Of a DNA stretch of 10,274 bases, positions 1-7,700 are shown piece after piece. Under the pieces are notes generated by a model, which worked only from the letters and a program-made list of their open reading frames with translations, did no database searches and was not told where the DNA came from. The DNA is from Actinomycetota bacterium (GTDB lineage Bacteria; Actinomycetota; Thermoleophilia; Solirubrobacterales; Solirubrobacteraceae), in NCBI GenBank assembly GCA_009699615.1, contig WLNV01000043.1, positions 1 through 10,274 of the forward strand, read 5' to 3'. A program made the translations under genes and the position numbers. Each line of letters opens with the position of its first letter. Position 1 is the stretch's first letter.

Positions 1-553
1 GTTCGTTGACTCGGCCGACAAGGCGGCGCGCCATATCTCCTTGTGTAACGCCTTCGGTCTGCCGATCCTCTTCCTCGCCGACGTTCCCGGCTTCATGATC
101 GGAACGGCCGTTGAGCGCCAGGGGATCATCCGCCACGGCGCGAAGATGATCGCCGCGCTCAGCGAAGCGACGGTGCCGAAAATCTCGGTGATCGTGCGCA
201 AGGCTTACGGCGCAGGGCTCTACGCGATGGCCGGCCCGGCATTTGAGCCCGACGGCGTACTCGCGCTGCCGGGCGCATCTATAGCGGTGATGGGCCCGCA
301 GGCGGCCGTCAACGCCGTCCACTTGAACCGCCTTCAGGCGATTGAGGATGACGCCGAGCGCGAACGGGTCACCGCCGAGCTGCGCGAAGAGTACGCAGCC
401 GACATCGACCTGCTCCACCTCGCCTCAGAGCTGATCATCGACGCGATCGTCGAACCGGAAGATCTGCGCGAAGAGCTGGTGCGGCGTTTCGCGCTGGCGA
501 GCCGACGGCGGCGCGAACGCACGCCGCGGCGCGGCAGCGTTCGCCCGATCTAG
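1..553 (+). CDS. Acyl-CoA carboxylase beta (carboxyltransferase) subunit, C-terminal part, 5'-truncated
   Basis: The frame is open from base 2, so the gene began before the window; 183 residues remain. The protein is the C-terminal half of a biotin-dependent carboxyltransferase of the acetyl/propionyl-CoA carboxylase beta family, which moves the carboxyl group from carboxybiotin to an acyl-CoA in the cytoplasm. Visible signatures are 'FLADVPGFMIG' (family usually DxPGFxxG), 'RHGAKMIAALSEATVPK', 'VIVRKAYGAGLYAMAGPAF' and 'IAVMGPQAAVNAV', in the family order. These glycine-rich turns form the oxyanion holes of the crotonase-like fold. After 'IIDAIVEPEDLREELVRRF' the protein ends in a short Arg-rich tail (RRRRERTPRRGSVRPI). 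The substrate (acetyl-, propionyl- or methylmalonyl-type) cannot be decided without the N-terminal half and neighbours. Its TAG stop overlaps the stop of the convergent transporter gene within a CTAG. Confidence 0.9.
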   Translation, partial: FVDSADKAARHISLCNAFGLPILFLADVPGFMIGTAVERQGIIRHGAKMIAALSEATVPKISVIVRKAYGAGLYAMAGPAFEPDGVLALPGASIAVMGPQAAVNAVHLNRLQAIEDDAERERVTAELREEYAADIDLLHLASELIIDAIVEPEDLREELVRRFALASRRRRERTPRRGSVRPI

Positions 554-2658
554 TGGCCGAAGCGCACGTCGGGCAGAACCTTCCGCAGTGGTGACGGCAG
601 CCACCAAGCCCACTTGCCGAGCAGCCTGAGAATCACCGGCAGCAAGACGAGCCGCACGAGGAAGGCGTCGAGCAGCACGGCGACGCCGAGAATGATCCCC
701 ATCTCCTTCGGCGGCAGCGGCCCGGAGAGCGCGAAGGTGAAGAAGACGGCAACCATCACGCCCGCTGCCGCGAAGATCACGCGGCCTGAATGGGCGAGGC
801 CACCGACCATCGCTTCGTGTGCGTCGTGCGAGTGATCCCAGTGCTCCTTCGCTGAGGAGAGCAGGAAGACGGTGTAGTCCATTGAGATCGCGAAGATCAT
901 CGCGAAGAAGAAGACCGGGCCCCATGCGTCGAGGAAGCCCTGCGGCTCAAAGCCCAGCAGGCTACTGCCGGTTCCGTCTTGGAAGATCAGCTTCGCCGCG
1001 CCGAATGCCGCGCCGGTTGCCAGCAGGCTGATCAGCACGCCGACCGCGGCGATGATCGGCGCTTGCAGCGCCACCAGCAGCAGCAGGAAGCCAAGCACCA
1101 TGATCACGCCGATCACGATCGGCGTCTTAGCCGAAAGCAGTGCTTCGAGATCATGGTTTTCGGCGACTGCGCCCCCGACCATTGAGCCTGCCGGAAGTGA
1201 AGCCCGCAGCCGATCAACGGTCGCGCCAACGGCCTGGTTGGACGGATCATTGGCCGGGATCACTTGAATTAGCGCCATCCCCGAACCGCCGGAGATTGGC
1301 GCCATCACGGCCGCAACGCCGGGGTCGGATTTTGCGAGGGCACCCGCCGCGGCGGCATCGCCTTGCGAAGTGACGATCTGAAGCGCCCCCGGGGCTCCGG
1401 GGCCAAACGCATCCTGTACCTGCGTGTAGCCAACGCGTGAGCCGTCGCCAGCAGGGACGACCTTGATCGACGGCATTCCCGTATTCAGCGAGAAGACGGG
1501 GATCGTCAGCGCGACCAAGATGATCAGCGCCACGGCGCCGTAGGCCAGCGGGCGCTTCCAGAGCCGCTCGGCCCATGCCGCGAAGCGCGCTGAGCGGTGC
1601 TCGCCGGAGTGAACCCAAGGCAGCGCCAGCTTGTCGACCCGCGGCCCAAGCTTGCCGAGCACTGCTGGCAGAAGCGTCAGCGTGGCGGCGAGGATGAATG
1701 CGACCGAAACCATGATTCCCAGCGCCATAGAACGGAAGGCCGGAGAGGGAACGAGCATCACCGCAGTCAGTGAGATCAGCACCGTAACGCCACTAAACAG
1801 CACTGCCTTGCCGGCTGTGTCCATCGTCTCAGCGACAGCATCTTCCGGCGAGAGGTGCGAACCAAACAAGGCGCCGCGGAAGCGCATCACGATGAAGAGG
1901 GCGTAATCGATTCCGAGCGCCAGCGCGAACATCAGCGCGAAGTTCATCGCCCAGATCGAGATGTCGAGCACCTGCGTGCCGAGGTAGAGCGAGCCAGCCG
2001 AGGCAACGAGGCCGAGGATCGTAAGCATCAGTGGAAGGCCCGCGGCGACGAGCGAGCCGAACGCGAAGAGCAAGATGATCAGCGTCACCGGCCAGGAGAT
2101 CAGCTCGCTCTTCATCATCGCCGAGCGGTTGGCCTCATTGAAGTCGGACCACATTCCGCTGGCACCGGTCAGCGAGACGGTCACGCCACCGGCCTCAGCG
2201 GCGTTCAGGCTCGTCTTCAGATCATCGGCCGAACGGACCATCGTGTTCGAGTCGGCGCCCGCCCCAGCCTGAATCACGGCTGTGTGGCCGTCGCGCGAGA
2301 TTGACATTCCCGGCTGCGGCGCGACTACCTTCGTGACATTGGGGTCGGCGGCAAGGATCTTGCTCGACTTCGCGATCGCGGCCTTGAAGGCCGGGTCCGT
2401 GATCGTCGCCTCGTTGGAGTGAACAACGACCATCAGGGCGCTGGACGAGAGACCATTGAAGTTCTTGTCGATCGCTTGGCGAGCGGCAACCGATTCGGAG
2501 CCGGTCGCTTCCCAGCCGGCGCCGGAGAGCGCAGTCTCAACGCGCGGCGCAAAGATGCCGAAGGCGACGGCAACGACAACCCATGCGATTACAACGAGCT
2601 TGAAGTGCGTTGCGGTGTAGCGGCCGAGTCGGCCGAGCGGTCCGTACTTGGTGTTCAT
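550..2658 (-). CDS. MMPL/RND family transporter
   Basis: A 702-residue inner-membrane protein of the MMPL branch of the RND superfamily, expected to export lipids or hydrophobic/toxic compounds using the proton gradient. It has two homologous halves: a TM helix at about 20-38, an extracytoplasmic loop to about 185, five more helices (about 188-334), then TM at about 372-390, a second loop, and five helices from about 514 to 680. The charged motif of TM4 is present in both halves: 'GIDYALFIVMRFRG' (D251-Y252) and 'SMDYTVFLLSSAKEHW' (D594-Y595), the residues used for proton coupling in RND pumps. The C-terminus 'LGKWAWWLPSPLRKVLP' is typical of MMPL proteins. The frame stays open 45 codons further upstream, but that stretch overlaps the preceding gene and is not membrane-protein-like. 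The ATG at 2658 has a GGGAG Shine-Dalgarno (2669-2665) six bases upstream and starts 2 nt after the preceding stop. The substrate is unknown. Confidence 0.92.
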   Translation of the reverse strand: MNTKYGPLGRLGRYTATHFKLVVIAWVVVAVAFGIFAPRVETALSGAGWEATGSESVAARQAIDKNFNGLSSSALMVVVHSNEATITDPAFKAAIAKSSKILAADPNVTKVVAPQPGMSISRDGHTAVIQAGAGADSNTMVRSADDLKTSLNAAEAGGVTVSLTGASGMWSDFNEANRSAMMKSELISWPVTLIILLFAFGSLVAAGLPLMLTILGLVASAGSLYLGTQVLDISIWAMNFALMFALALGIDYALFIVMRFRGALFGSHLSPEDAVAETMDTAGKAVLFSGVTVLISLTAVMLVPSPAFRSMALGIMVSVAFILAATLTLLPAVLGKLGPRVDKLALPWVHSGEHRSARFAAWAERLWKRPLAYGAVALIILVALTIPVFSLNTGMPSIKVVPAGDGSRVGYTQVQDAFGPGAPGALQIVTSQGDAAAAGALAKSDPGVAAVMAPISGGSGMALIQVIPANDPSNQAVGATVDRLRASLPAGSMVGGAVAENHDLEALLSAKTPIVIGVIMVLGFLLLLVALQAPIIAAVGVLISLLATGAAFGAAKLIFQDGTGSSLLGFEPQGFLDAWGPVFFFAMIFAISMDYTVFLLSSAKEHWDHSHDAHEAMVGGLAHSGRVIFAAAGVMVAVFFTFALSGPLPPKEMGIILGVAVLLDAFLVRLVLLPVILRLLGKWAWWLPSPLRKVLPDVRFGH

Positions 2659-2660
2659 TT

Positions 2661-2885
2661 TCAGCTCCCGTGTCCTGCGGTGGTGGAGCGCAGCCCGCAG
2701 GCACGACCCAGAACGATCGACGCCGGGCAGGCGCCGAATGCGACATACATCCACTGATTGATGCCAACGAGCGCCGTCAGCAGTAGGAACCAAGGCGAGA
2801 CGAGCAGCACGAGCACGGCGCTGAGCAGCGTCATCGTCCCGGCCATTGCAAAGAGAACCCGCTCAAGCGGCCACTTGGAGTTCAT
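2661..2885 (-). CDS. Small DUF2892 / YgaP-like transmembrane protein
   Basis: A 74-residue protein with two hydrophobic segments (about 9-29 and 31-51) followed by 'FGACPASIVLGRACGL'. The N-terminal 'W.LERVLFAMAGTMTLLSAVL' and the 'N.WM..AFGACP' end of the second helix match the DUF2892 family, which occurs alone or fused to rhodanese domains as in YgaP. Two cysteines (C53, C63) lie at the end of the second helix. Its ATG overlaps the TGA of the ArsR gene as ATGA, and its own TGA lies 2 nt before the MMPL start, so it is the middle cistron of a tight, probably translationally coupled operon. Proteins of this type are often paired with ArsR-type regulators and sulfur or metal stress genes. The precise role is not known; an accessory function to the transporter is inference. 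Confidence 0.8.
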   Translation of the reverse strand: MNSKWPLERVLFAMAGTMTLLSAVLVLLVSPWFLLLTALVGINQWMYVAFGACPASIVLGRACGLRSTTAGHGS

Positions 2886-3223
2886 GACGCCACCGCGCTA
2901 AGGATTTGATCGCGTTCGCCTGCCTGTTTGCGAAGTCCGCCGCAGACCTGCTCGCAAAGATCGAAGACGGACTCGTCGCTGATCGAGTACATCGCGCTCG
3001 TGCCTTGACGTTCACGGCCGACGATGCCGGCGCGGTGGAGTACGCCGAGGTGCTTGGAGACGTTCTGCTGCGTGGCGCCGAGCCGTTCGGTCAGCTCGCC
3101 GACGGTTGCGTCGCCGTCACGCAGCGCGTCGAGCAAGCGAATCCGCATCGGCTCGCCGATGACGCGAAAGCGCTCAGCGATCAAGTCAACAAGTGGTTCG
3201 GGGAGGGGGTGCGGGAAGTCCAT
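2882..3223 (-). CDS. ArsR/SmtB-family transcriptional repressor
   Basis: A 113-residue winged-helix regulator. 'LVDLIAERFRVIGEPMRIRLLDALRDGDATVGELTERLGATQQNVSKHLGVLHRAGIVGRERQGTSAMYSI' shows the ArsR core: helix-turn-helix with recognition helix around 50-61 (TQQNVSKHLGVL) and a beta wing around 66-81. Such proteins sit on operators as dimers and release DNA when they bind a metal or are oxidised. The classical ELCVCDL metal site of the recognition helix is absent. The only cysteines are C90 and C94 in the C-terminal helix (LCEQVCGGL), which could sense metal or redox/sulfur. It is the first gene of the operon with the DUF2892 and MMPL genes (ATGA overlap with the former), so it probably regulates itself and the pump. 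The ATG has no Shine-Dalgarno sequence, which would fit a leaderless transcript. The inducer is unknown. Confidence 0.92.
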   Translation of the reverse strand: MDFPHPLPEPLVDLIAERFRVIGEPMRIRLLDALRDGDATVGELTERLGATQQNVSKHLGVLHRAGIVGRERQGTSAMYSISDESVFDLCEQVCGGLRKQAGERDQILSAVAS

Positions 3224-3225
3224 TG

Positions 3226-3251
3226 CACAACTGTACCACTTTGTAGTTGTG
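3226..3251. promoter_or_regulatory. Candidate ArsR operator (inverted repeat)
   Basis: CACAACT (3226-3232) and AGTTGTG (3245-3251) are perfect 7-bp inverted arms with a 12-bp centre, ending three bases before the arsR start codon. An imperfect dyad of this size at the start of an autoregulated gene is what an ArsR-family dimer usually binds. On the minus strand the element includes TACAGT (3235-3230), a possible weak -10 hexamer that would place transcription initiation at or beside the ATG. Binding itself is inference. Confidence 0.55.
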
Positions 3252-3306
3252 AACAGGACCGCAGCGAAATTCGGCGTTCACGACTGCCCCACTTTCTACG
3301 TGGGCG

Positions 3307-4419
3307 CTAGCCGCCGTACGAGCCCTGCAGCAGCGACATCATCGATCCGGCGGTGCCACCGGCCGGCGTGCCGGCGGCGTCGGAGAAGCCGATTTCAAGG
3401 TGCGGCCCGGTCGAGATGCCGACGATGCCGGCGCCGACTTCGCTGATCACCTGACCGGCGCTTACGTGCGTGCCGATCGGTACTGCGTTGCCTGGGCCGG
3501 CGTGGCCGTAGTAGACGTAGCTGCCGCTGTCGAGATGCAACACCGGCGCCCACTGGCCGAAGCCCCCGATGCCATGAAGGACGATCGTTCCTGAGCCGAC
3601 GGCGAGCAGCGCCGTGTTGCCGGGGGCGGTGATGTCGACTCCCTGATCGAGGCTCCAGCTACCGGGCCCTGCCGCAGCGCTGCGGGACATCGGGAAGGTG
3701 AAGCCGCCACCGCTGACGATGTCGCCGGGTGCAGCAGCAGCGTTGCGCTGGTTGATCTGGCCCTGCAGCGCAGCCTCTTGATTATGGATCGCCTTCAGGG
3801 CAGCGGCGGTGCGATCACGCTTGGCCATCAGTGCGTCGCGGCGGCGAAGCACTTCAATGTGAATCTTGTCGATCTTGTTGCGCTGAATCCGAAGCGCGGC
3901 TGTGCGCTTCTCGACGACGACCTGCATGTTGCCGAGCCGCGTTGCCTCAGCGATCACTTCAATCCTCATCTGCTTGGCGAAGGCGAGAATCCGCGCATTG
4001 CGGTCCTGCACGTCGCGCAGGAAGTTTGCCGTGTCAACGAGCTCCGCAAAGCCGTGCGAGTTCATCAGAACGGTGATCAGGTCGGGGTGCGTGCCCTTGT
4101 ACTGGCCGACAAGGTTTGAGGTCAGAGCGGCGTTGGCAAGCTCAAGCTTGCGTTCAAGAAGCACGAGTCGTTTGTGCGCGGCCTTGATGTCGGCCTGAAT
4201 CTGATTCAGCTTCGCCTGCTCGGAGTCGTAGGCGGCCTGGGCGGCGTCGAGCTTGGCCTGGACTTTGTCGAGCGAACCTTGCGCACCGGCAAGCACGCCG
4301 TTCTGGGAATCCAGCGTTTGCTGCAGCTGCTGAGTGTCCGCCCCCTGCGCGCTTGCAGCAAGCGGCAATACGGCCGCGCAGCAAGCGAGCAGTAGGAAGA
4401 TCGCTTTCGGTGCACGCAT
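3307..4419 (-). CDS. Secreted coiled-coil protein with degenerate LytM/M23 domain
   Basis: A 370-residue envelope protein. Residues 1-24 are a signal peptide (hydrophobic core, cleavage expected after ASA); an 'LLAC' at 10-13 is too early in the core to be a convincing lipobox. Residues 28-110 and about 145-228 are Ala/Gln/Lys-rich coiled coils joined by 'YKGTHPDLITVLMNSHGFAELVDTANFL', the layout of EnvC, PcsB and CwlO-type cell-separation proteins. Residues 238-350 are a LytM (peptidase M23) beta domain. The usual HxGxD is D258-Q-G-V-D262, the middle His is present (YYGH306), and the usual HxH is H340-L-E342, so two of the canonical zinc/catalytic histidines are replaced. It may be a non-catalytic activator of a peptidoglycan hydrolase or use an altered metal site. 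The frame extends upstream to 4587 (ATGs at 4470 and 4518, GTG at 4587), but the extension is Cys/Arg-rich and spoils the signal peptide, so 4419 is preferred although no clear Shine-Dalgarno precedes it. Confidence 0.85.
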   Translation of the reverse strand: MRAPKAIFLLLACCAAVLPLAASAQGADTQQLQQTLDSQNGVLAGAQGSLDKVQAKLDAAQAAYDSEQAKLNQIQADIKAAHKRLVLLERKLELANAALTSNLVGQYKGTHPDLITVLMNSHGFAELVDTANFLRDVQDRNARILAFAKQMRIEVIAEATRLGNMQVVVEKRTAALRIQRNKIDKIHIEVLRRRDALMAKRDRTAAALKAIHNQEAALQGQINQRNAAAAPGDIVSGGGFTFPMSRSAAAGPGSWSLDQGVDITAPGNTALLAVGSGTIVLHGIGGFGQWAPVLHLDSGSYVYYGHAGPGNAVPIGTHVSAGQVISEVGAGIVGISTGPHLEIGFSDAAGTPAGGTAGSMMSLLQGSYGG

Positions 4420-4738
4420 CGAAAAGACTGTCGCAGCCGAGACGCGGCAGCCGCGGCAGCAGCGTTGCATCGTTGCCGCGCGGCCGTCGGCGCCCGCAAT
4501 TGCATCGACGTGATCCATCCCAAGAGAGCCCCGAAGTTCAGTATTCACTTTCTCACAGTTACCAAAAAGTACGTGGTCTAAACGCACGAACTACGGCCAA
4601 ACCGCGCCTAGTAATGCGTAGGTAGAAGCGCATTGAACCCGGACGTTAGAGCGCCGCAGCCGACCTAATGTGACGGAACTTAGTGGCGTTAACAGATCTG
4701 TTGCCGCCTACCAACTGTCCCGCAGACCGGAGAATCAC
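4420..4738. other. Divergent intergenic region
   Basis: These 319 bases separate the divergent M23-like gene and the giant surface-protein gene. Both promoters should lie here, but I see no convincing -35/-10 pair on either strand. It contains an AATGCG/CGCATT hairpin (4613-4634), the palindrome at 4691-4702, and the GGAGA ribosome binding site at 4729-4733 for the rightward gene. I see no protein-coding signal apart from in-frame upstream extensions of the two flanking genes. Confidence 0.6.
4691..4702. promoter_or_regulatory. 12-bp perfect palindrome, candidate operator
   Basis: AACAGATCTGTT is a perfect 12-bp dyad without spacer, 36 bases before the ATG of the giant surface-protein gene. 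Its position in the likely promoter or leader fits a repressor operator, but no regulator is encoded beside it and the binding protein is unknown. A chance palindrome cannot be excluded. Confidence 0.35.
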
Positions 4739-7700
4739 ATGCTAAATAGAAACCTCATCCGCCGCTCAGCCAGCACAGCAGTGCTGAGCATGCTCACGGT
4801 CCTCGCAATCGGCGCGCCAGCCGCGATGGCAGCCACGTCCTCGGGGAAGCTGAACGCACTAAAGGGTGGCTACCGCAACATCGGCACCAACACTGCGACG
4901 AACTACGCCAAGCCAATCGCTGGAGCGCAGCTTGAGTACGCCAGCAGCTCCTCGTTTCTCAGTCCCACAGCCTTCCCGCTGACCGACGCAGCCGGCTCGA
5001 CGACTACGCCGTCAAATGTTTCGGGAGGCACTTGGTACGCCCGCGAGAAGACACCCGCCAGCGGATGGTTGAATCTGGCTTCGCTCGACTGGGATGGCTC
5101 AAGCAAACCGTACGTCGGCAAGGCGGCAGTCGACGGCGGCACCTCGACGGTGTCGGTCGACAACGGTGCGAGCACCCGCTTCGTCAACGCGCTCGTGAAC
5201 CCGCTGCTCCCGTCCGGTACCTGCGGGACCGGCCTCAAAGTACTGCTGGTGCTCGATACGAGCGGATCCACCAGTGGCTACAACGACGACTACAACCAGG
5301 CGGCGACGGCGTTCGTGACAGCACTCTCCGGAACACCAAGCTCGGTGAAGATTTCATCCTTCGCCGACTCGGTCAGTTCCGGGAATGCAACGCCGTATGA
5401 CATGTCCACGGTCGCTGGCCAGAACTCCGCGAAGACGCGAATCAACAACATCTACCCGAACAACACAAGCGGCAGCGGTTACACCAACTGGGACGCAGCG
5501 CTGCAGGACGCATCCAAGGCTCAGGTTGACGCCGTTGTCTTCATCACCGACGGCAGCCCGACCTTGCGCGTCGGCGGTTCAACGAACAGCCCCGGGCAGA
5601 TCGACGACATCACGTACGCGATTGCCTCGGCCAACACTGCGAAGGACCCAGACAACATTCCAGGGAACGCCGACGACCAGAGCCTGCTCGCGGTCGGAGT
5701 CGGCAACGGCGTCGCCGTTGAGAACCTCAAGGCAGTCAGCGGCCCTCTCGAAGGCACCGATTACGTCGCTGCCGCCGATCCTGCAGCACTTACGGCCCTG
5801 CTGAAGTCGATCGCATCGAAGCTCTGCCCTGGTTCGATCACGCTGAACAAGAAGCTCGTGCCAAGCAATGATCCTGGCCTTTTCAACCTCAAGATCAACA
5901 ACGTCACGAAGAAGACCGACGCGACTGATGGCGGCACAACCGGCAAGCAGACGCTCGATCCGGGCCTCTACCCGATCAGCGAGGCGGGCGGCACCGGCAC
6001 TCTCCTGACCGACTACTCGGCGACGACAGCGTGCCTCGACCAAGACAACAAGAACGTCCCTGTCACGGCAGGCAAGGTCCAGCTAGATACCGGCAAGGAT
6101 CTCACTTGCACGATCACCAACACTCGAAAGACAGGAACGTTGACGGTCAAGAAGTCGTTGTCTCCAAGCAATGATCCTGGCCTTTTCAACCTCAAGATCG
6201 ACAATGTCACGAAGAAGGCCGACGCAACCGATGGCGGCACAACCGGTCAGCAGACGGTAAACACCGGCAACCACCAAGTTGGTGAATCAAACGGCACCAA
6301 CACCGGACTCGACAACTACACATCAAGCATCCTCTGCAAGGACGGCAATTCAACAGTTGCCTCCGGCAGCGGAACCTCGCTAAGCCCCGTTCCAGTCGCG
6401 GACGGCAAGGACATCATCTGCACAATCACCAACACACGTAAGACAGGCAAGTTGACGGTCAAGAAGTCGTTGTCTCCGAGCACTGACCCTGGCCTCTTCA
6501 ACCTGCAGATTGATTCCGTTACAAAGAAGACCGACGCAACCGATGGCGGCACGACCGGCCAGCAGACGGCAAACACCGGCATCCGCACCGTTGGGGAGAC
6601 AGCCGGCACCAACACCACGCTTAGCGGCTACACGTCAAGCATCATTTGCAAGGACGGCGCTTCAACAGCCGGATCCGGCAAAGGAACCTCTCTAGACGTT
6701 CGAGTCGACGAAGGCAAGGACATCATCTGCACAATCACCAACATCAAGGATGCGACGTTGACGGTCAAGAAGTCGTTGTCTCCTAGCAATGATCCTGGCC
6801 TTTTCAACCTGCAAATTAATGGAATTACAAAGAAGACCGATGCAACCGATGGCGGCACAACCGGTCAGCTTGAGGTGACGGAATTCAACAACAACGTTGG
6901 CGAGACAGCCGGCACCGGCACCACGCTCAGCGACTACACGTCAAGCATCCTCTGCAAAGACGGCGACACGACAGTTGCGTCCGGCAACGGCACCTCCCTC
7001 GCGGACGTTCCAGTCGCGGAAAGCAAAGACATCATCTGCACAATCACCAACACGCGTAAGACAGGGAAGCTGACGGTCAAGAAGTCGTTGTCCCCAAGCA
7101 ATGATCCTGGCCTTTTCAACCTCCAAATTGATTCCGTTACAAAGAAGGCCGATGCAACCGATGGCGGCACGACCGGTCAGCAGACGGTAAAGCCCGGCAT
7201 CTACGAAGTTGGGGAGACACAGGGCACCAACACAGACCTCTCCGACTACACGTCAAGCATCCGCTGCAAGGACGGTGTTAATACAGTTACATCTGGCCCC
7301 GGAACCTCGCTAAGTCGCGTTCCAGTCGGGGACGGCGAGGACATCATCTGCACGATCACCAACATCAGGGATGCGTCGGTGACGATTGAGAAGGCGACGC
7401 TGCCAAGCAGCGACACGGAGACGAAGTTCGGCTTCACGTCGACACTGCCGGGCTCCGACTTCAGCCTCACCGGCAACGGCGCGAAGACCGGCAAGATCAG
7501 CGTCAAGCCGAACCCAACCGACCCGTACAAGGTGACCGAGAACTCGACGACCGGCTGGCAGTTCACGAAACTTGACTGCGGCGACACGAAGAGCGTTGAG
7601 ATCACCGACGCAACAGTCGCGATCAACCCACAGCCAGGCGAAAACATCACCTGCGTCTACACCAACACGCAGGACGCAACGGTAACTATTGCGAAGGAAA

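Noticed and set aside
425..925. Minus-strand open frame across the carboxylase/MMPL junction
   Set aside because: It is Arg/Ala-rich frame noise overlapping two well-supported genes.
1855..2304. Plus-strand open frame opposite the MMPL gene
   Set aside because: The product is rich in Arg, His, Glu and Asp without domain features, as expected for an antisense frame in GC-rich DNA.
2659..2793. Extension of the MMPL protein by 45 residues to 2793
   Set aside because: It overlaps the DUF2892 gene in another frame, is not membrane-like, and the ATG at 2658 has a strong Shine-Dalgarno.
4670..4738. Upstream GTG start adding 23 residues to the surface protein
   Set aside because: It lacks a ribosome site and would precede a normal signal peptide, while the ATG at 4739 has GGAGA at good spacing.
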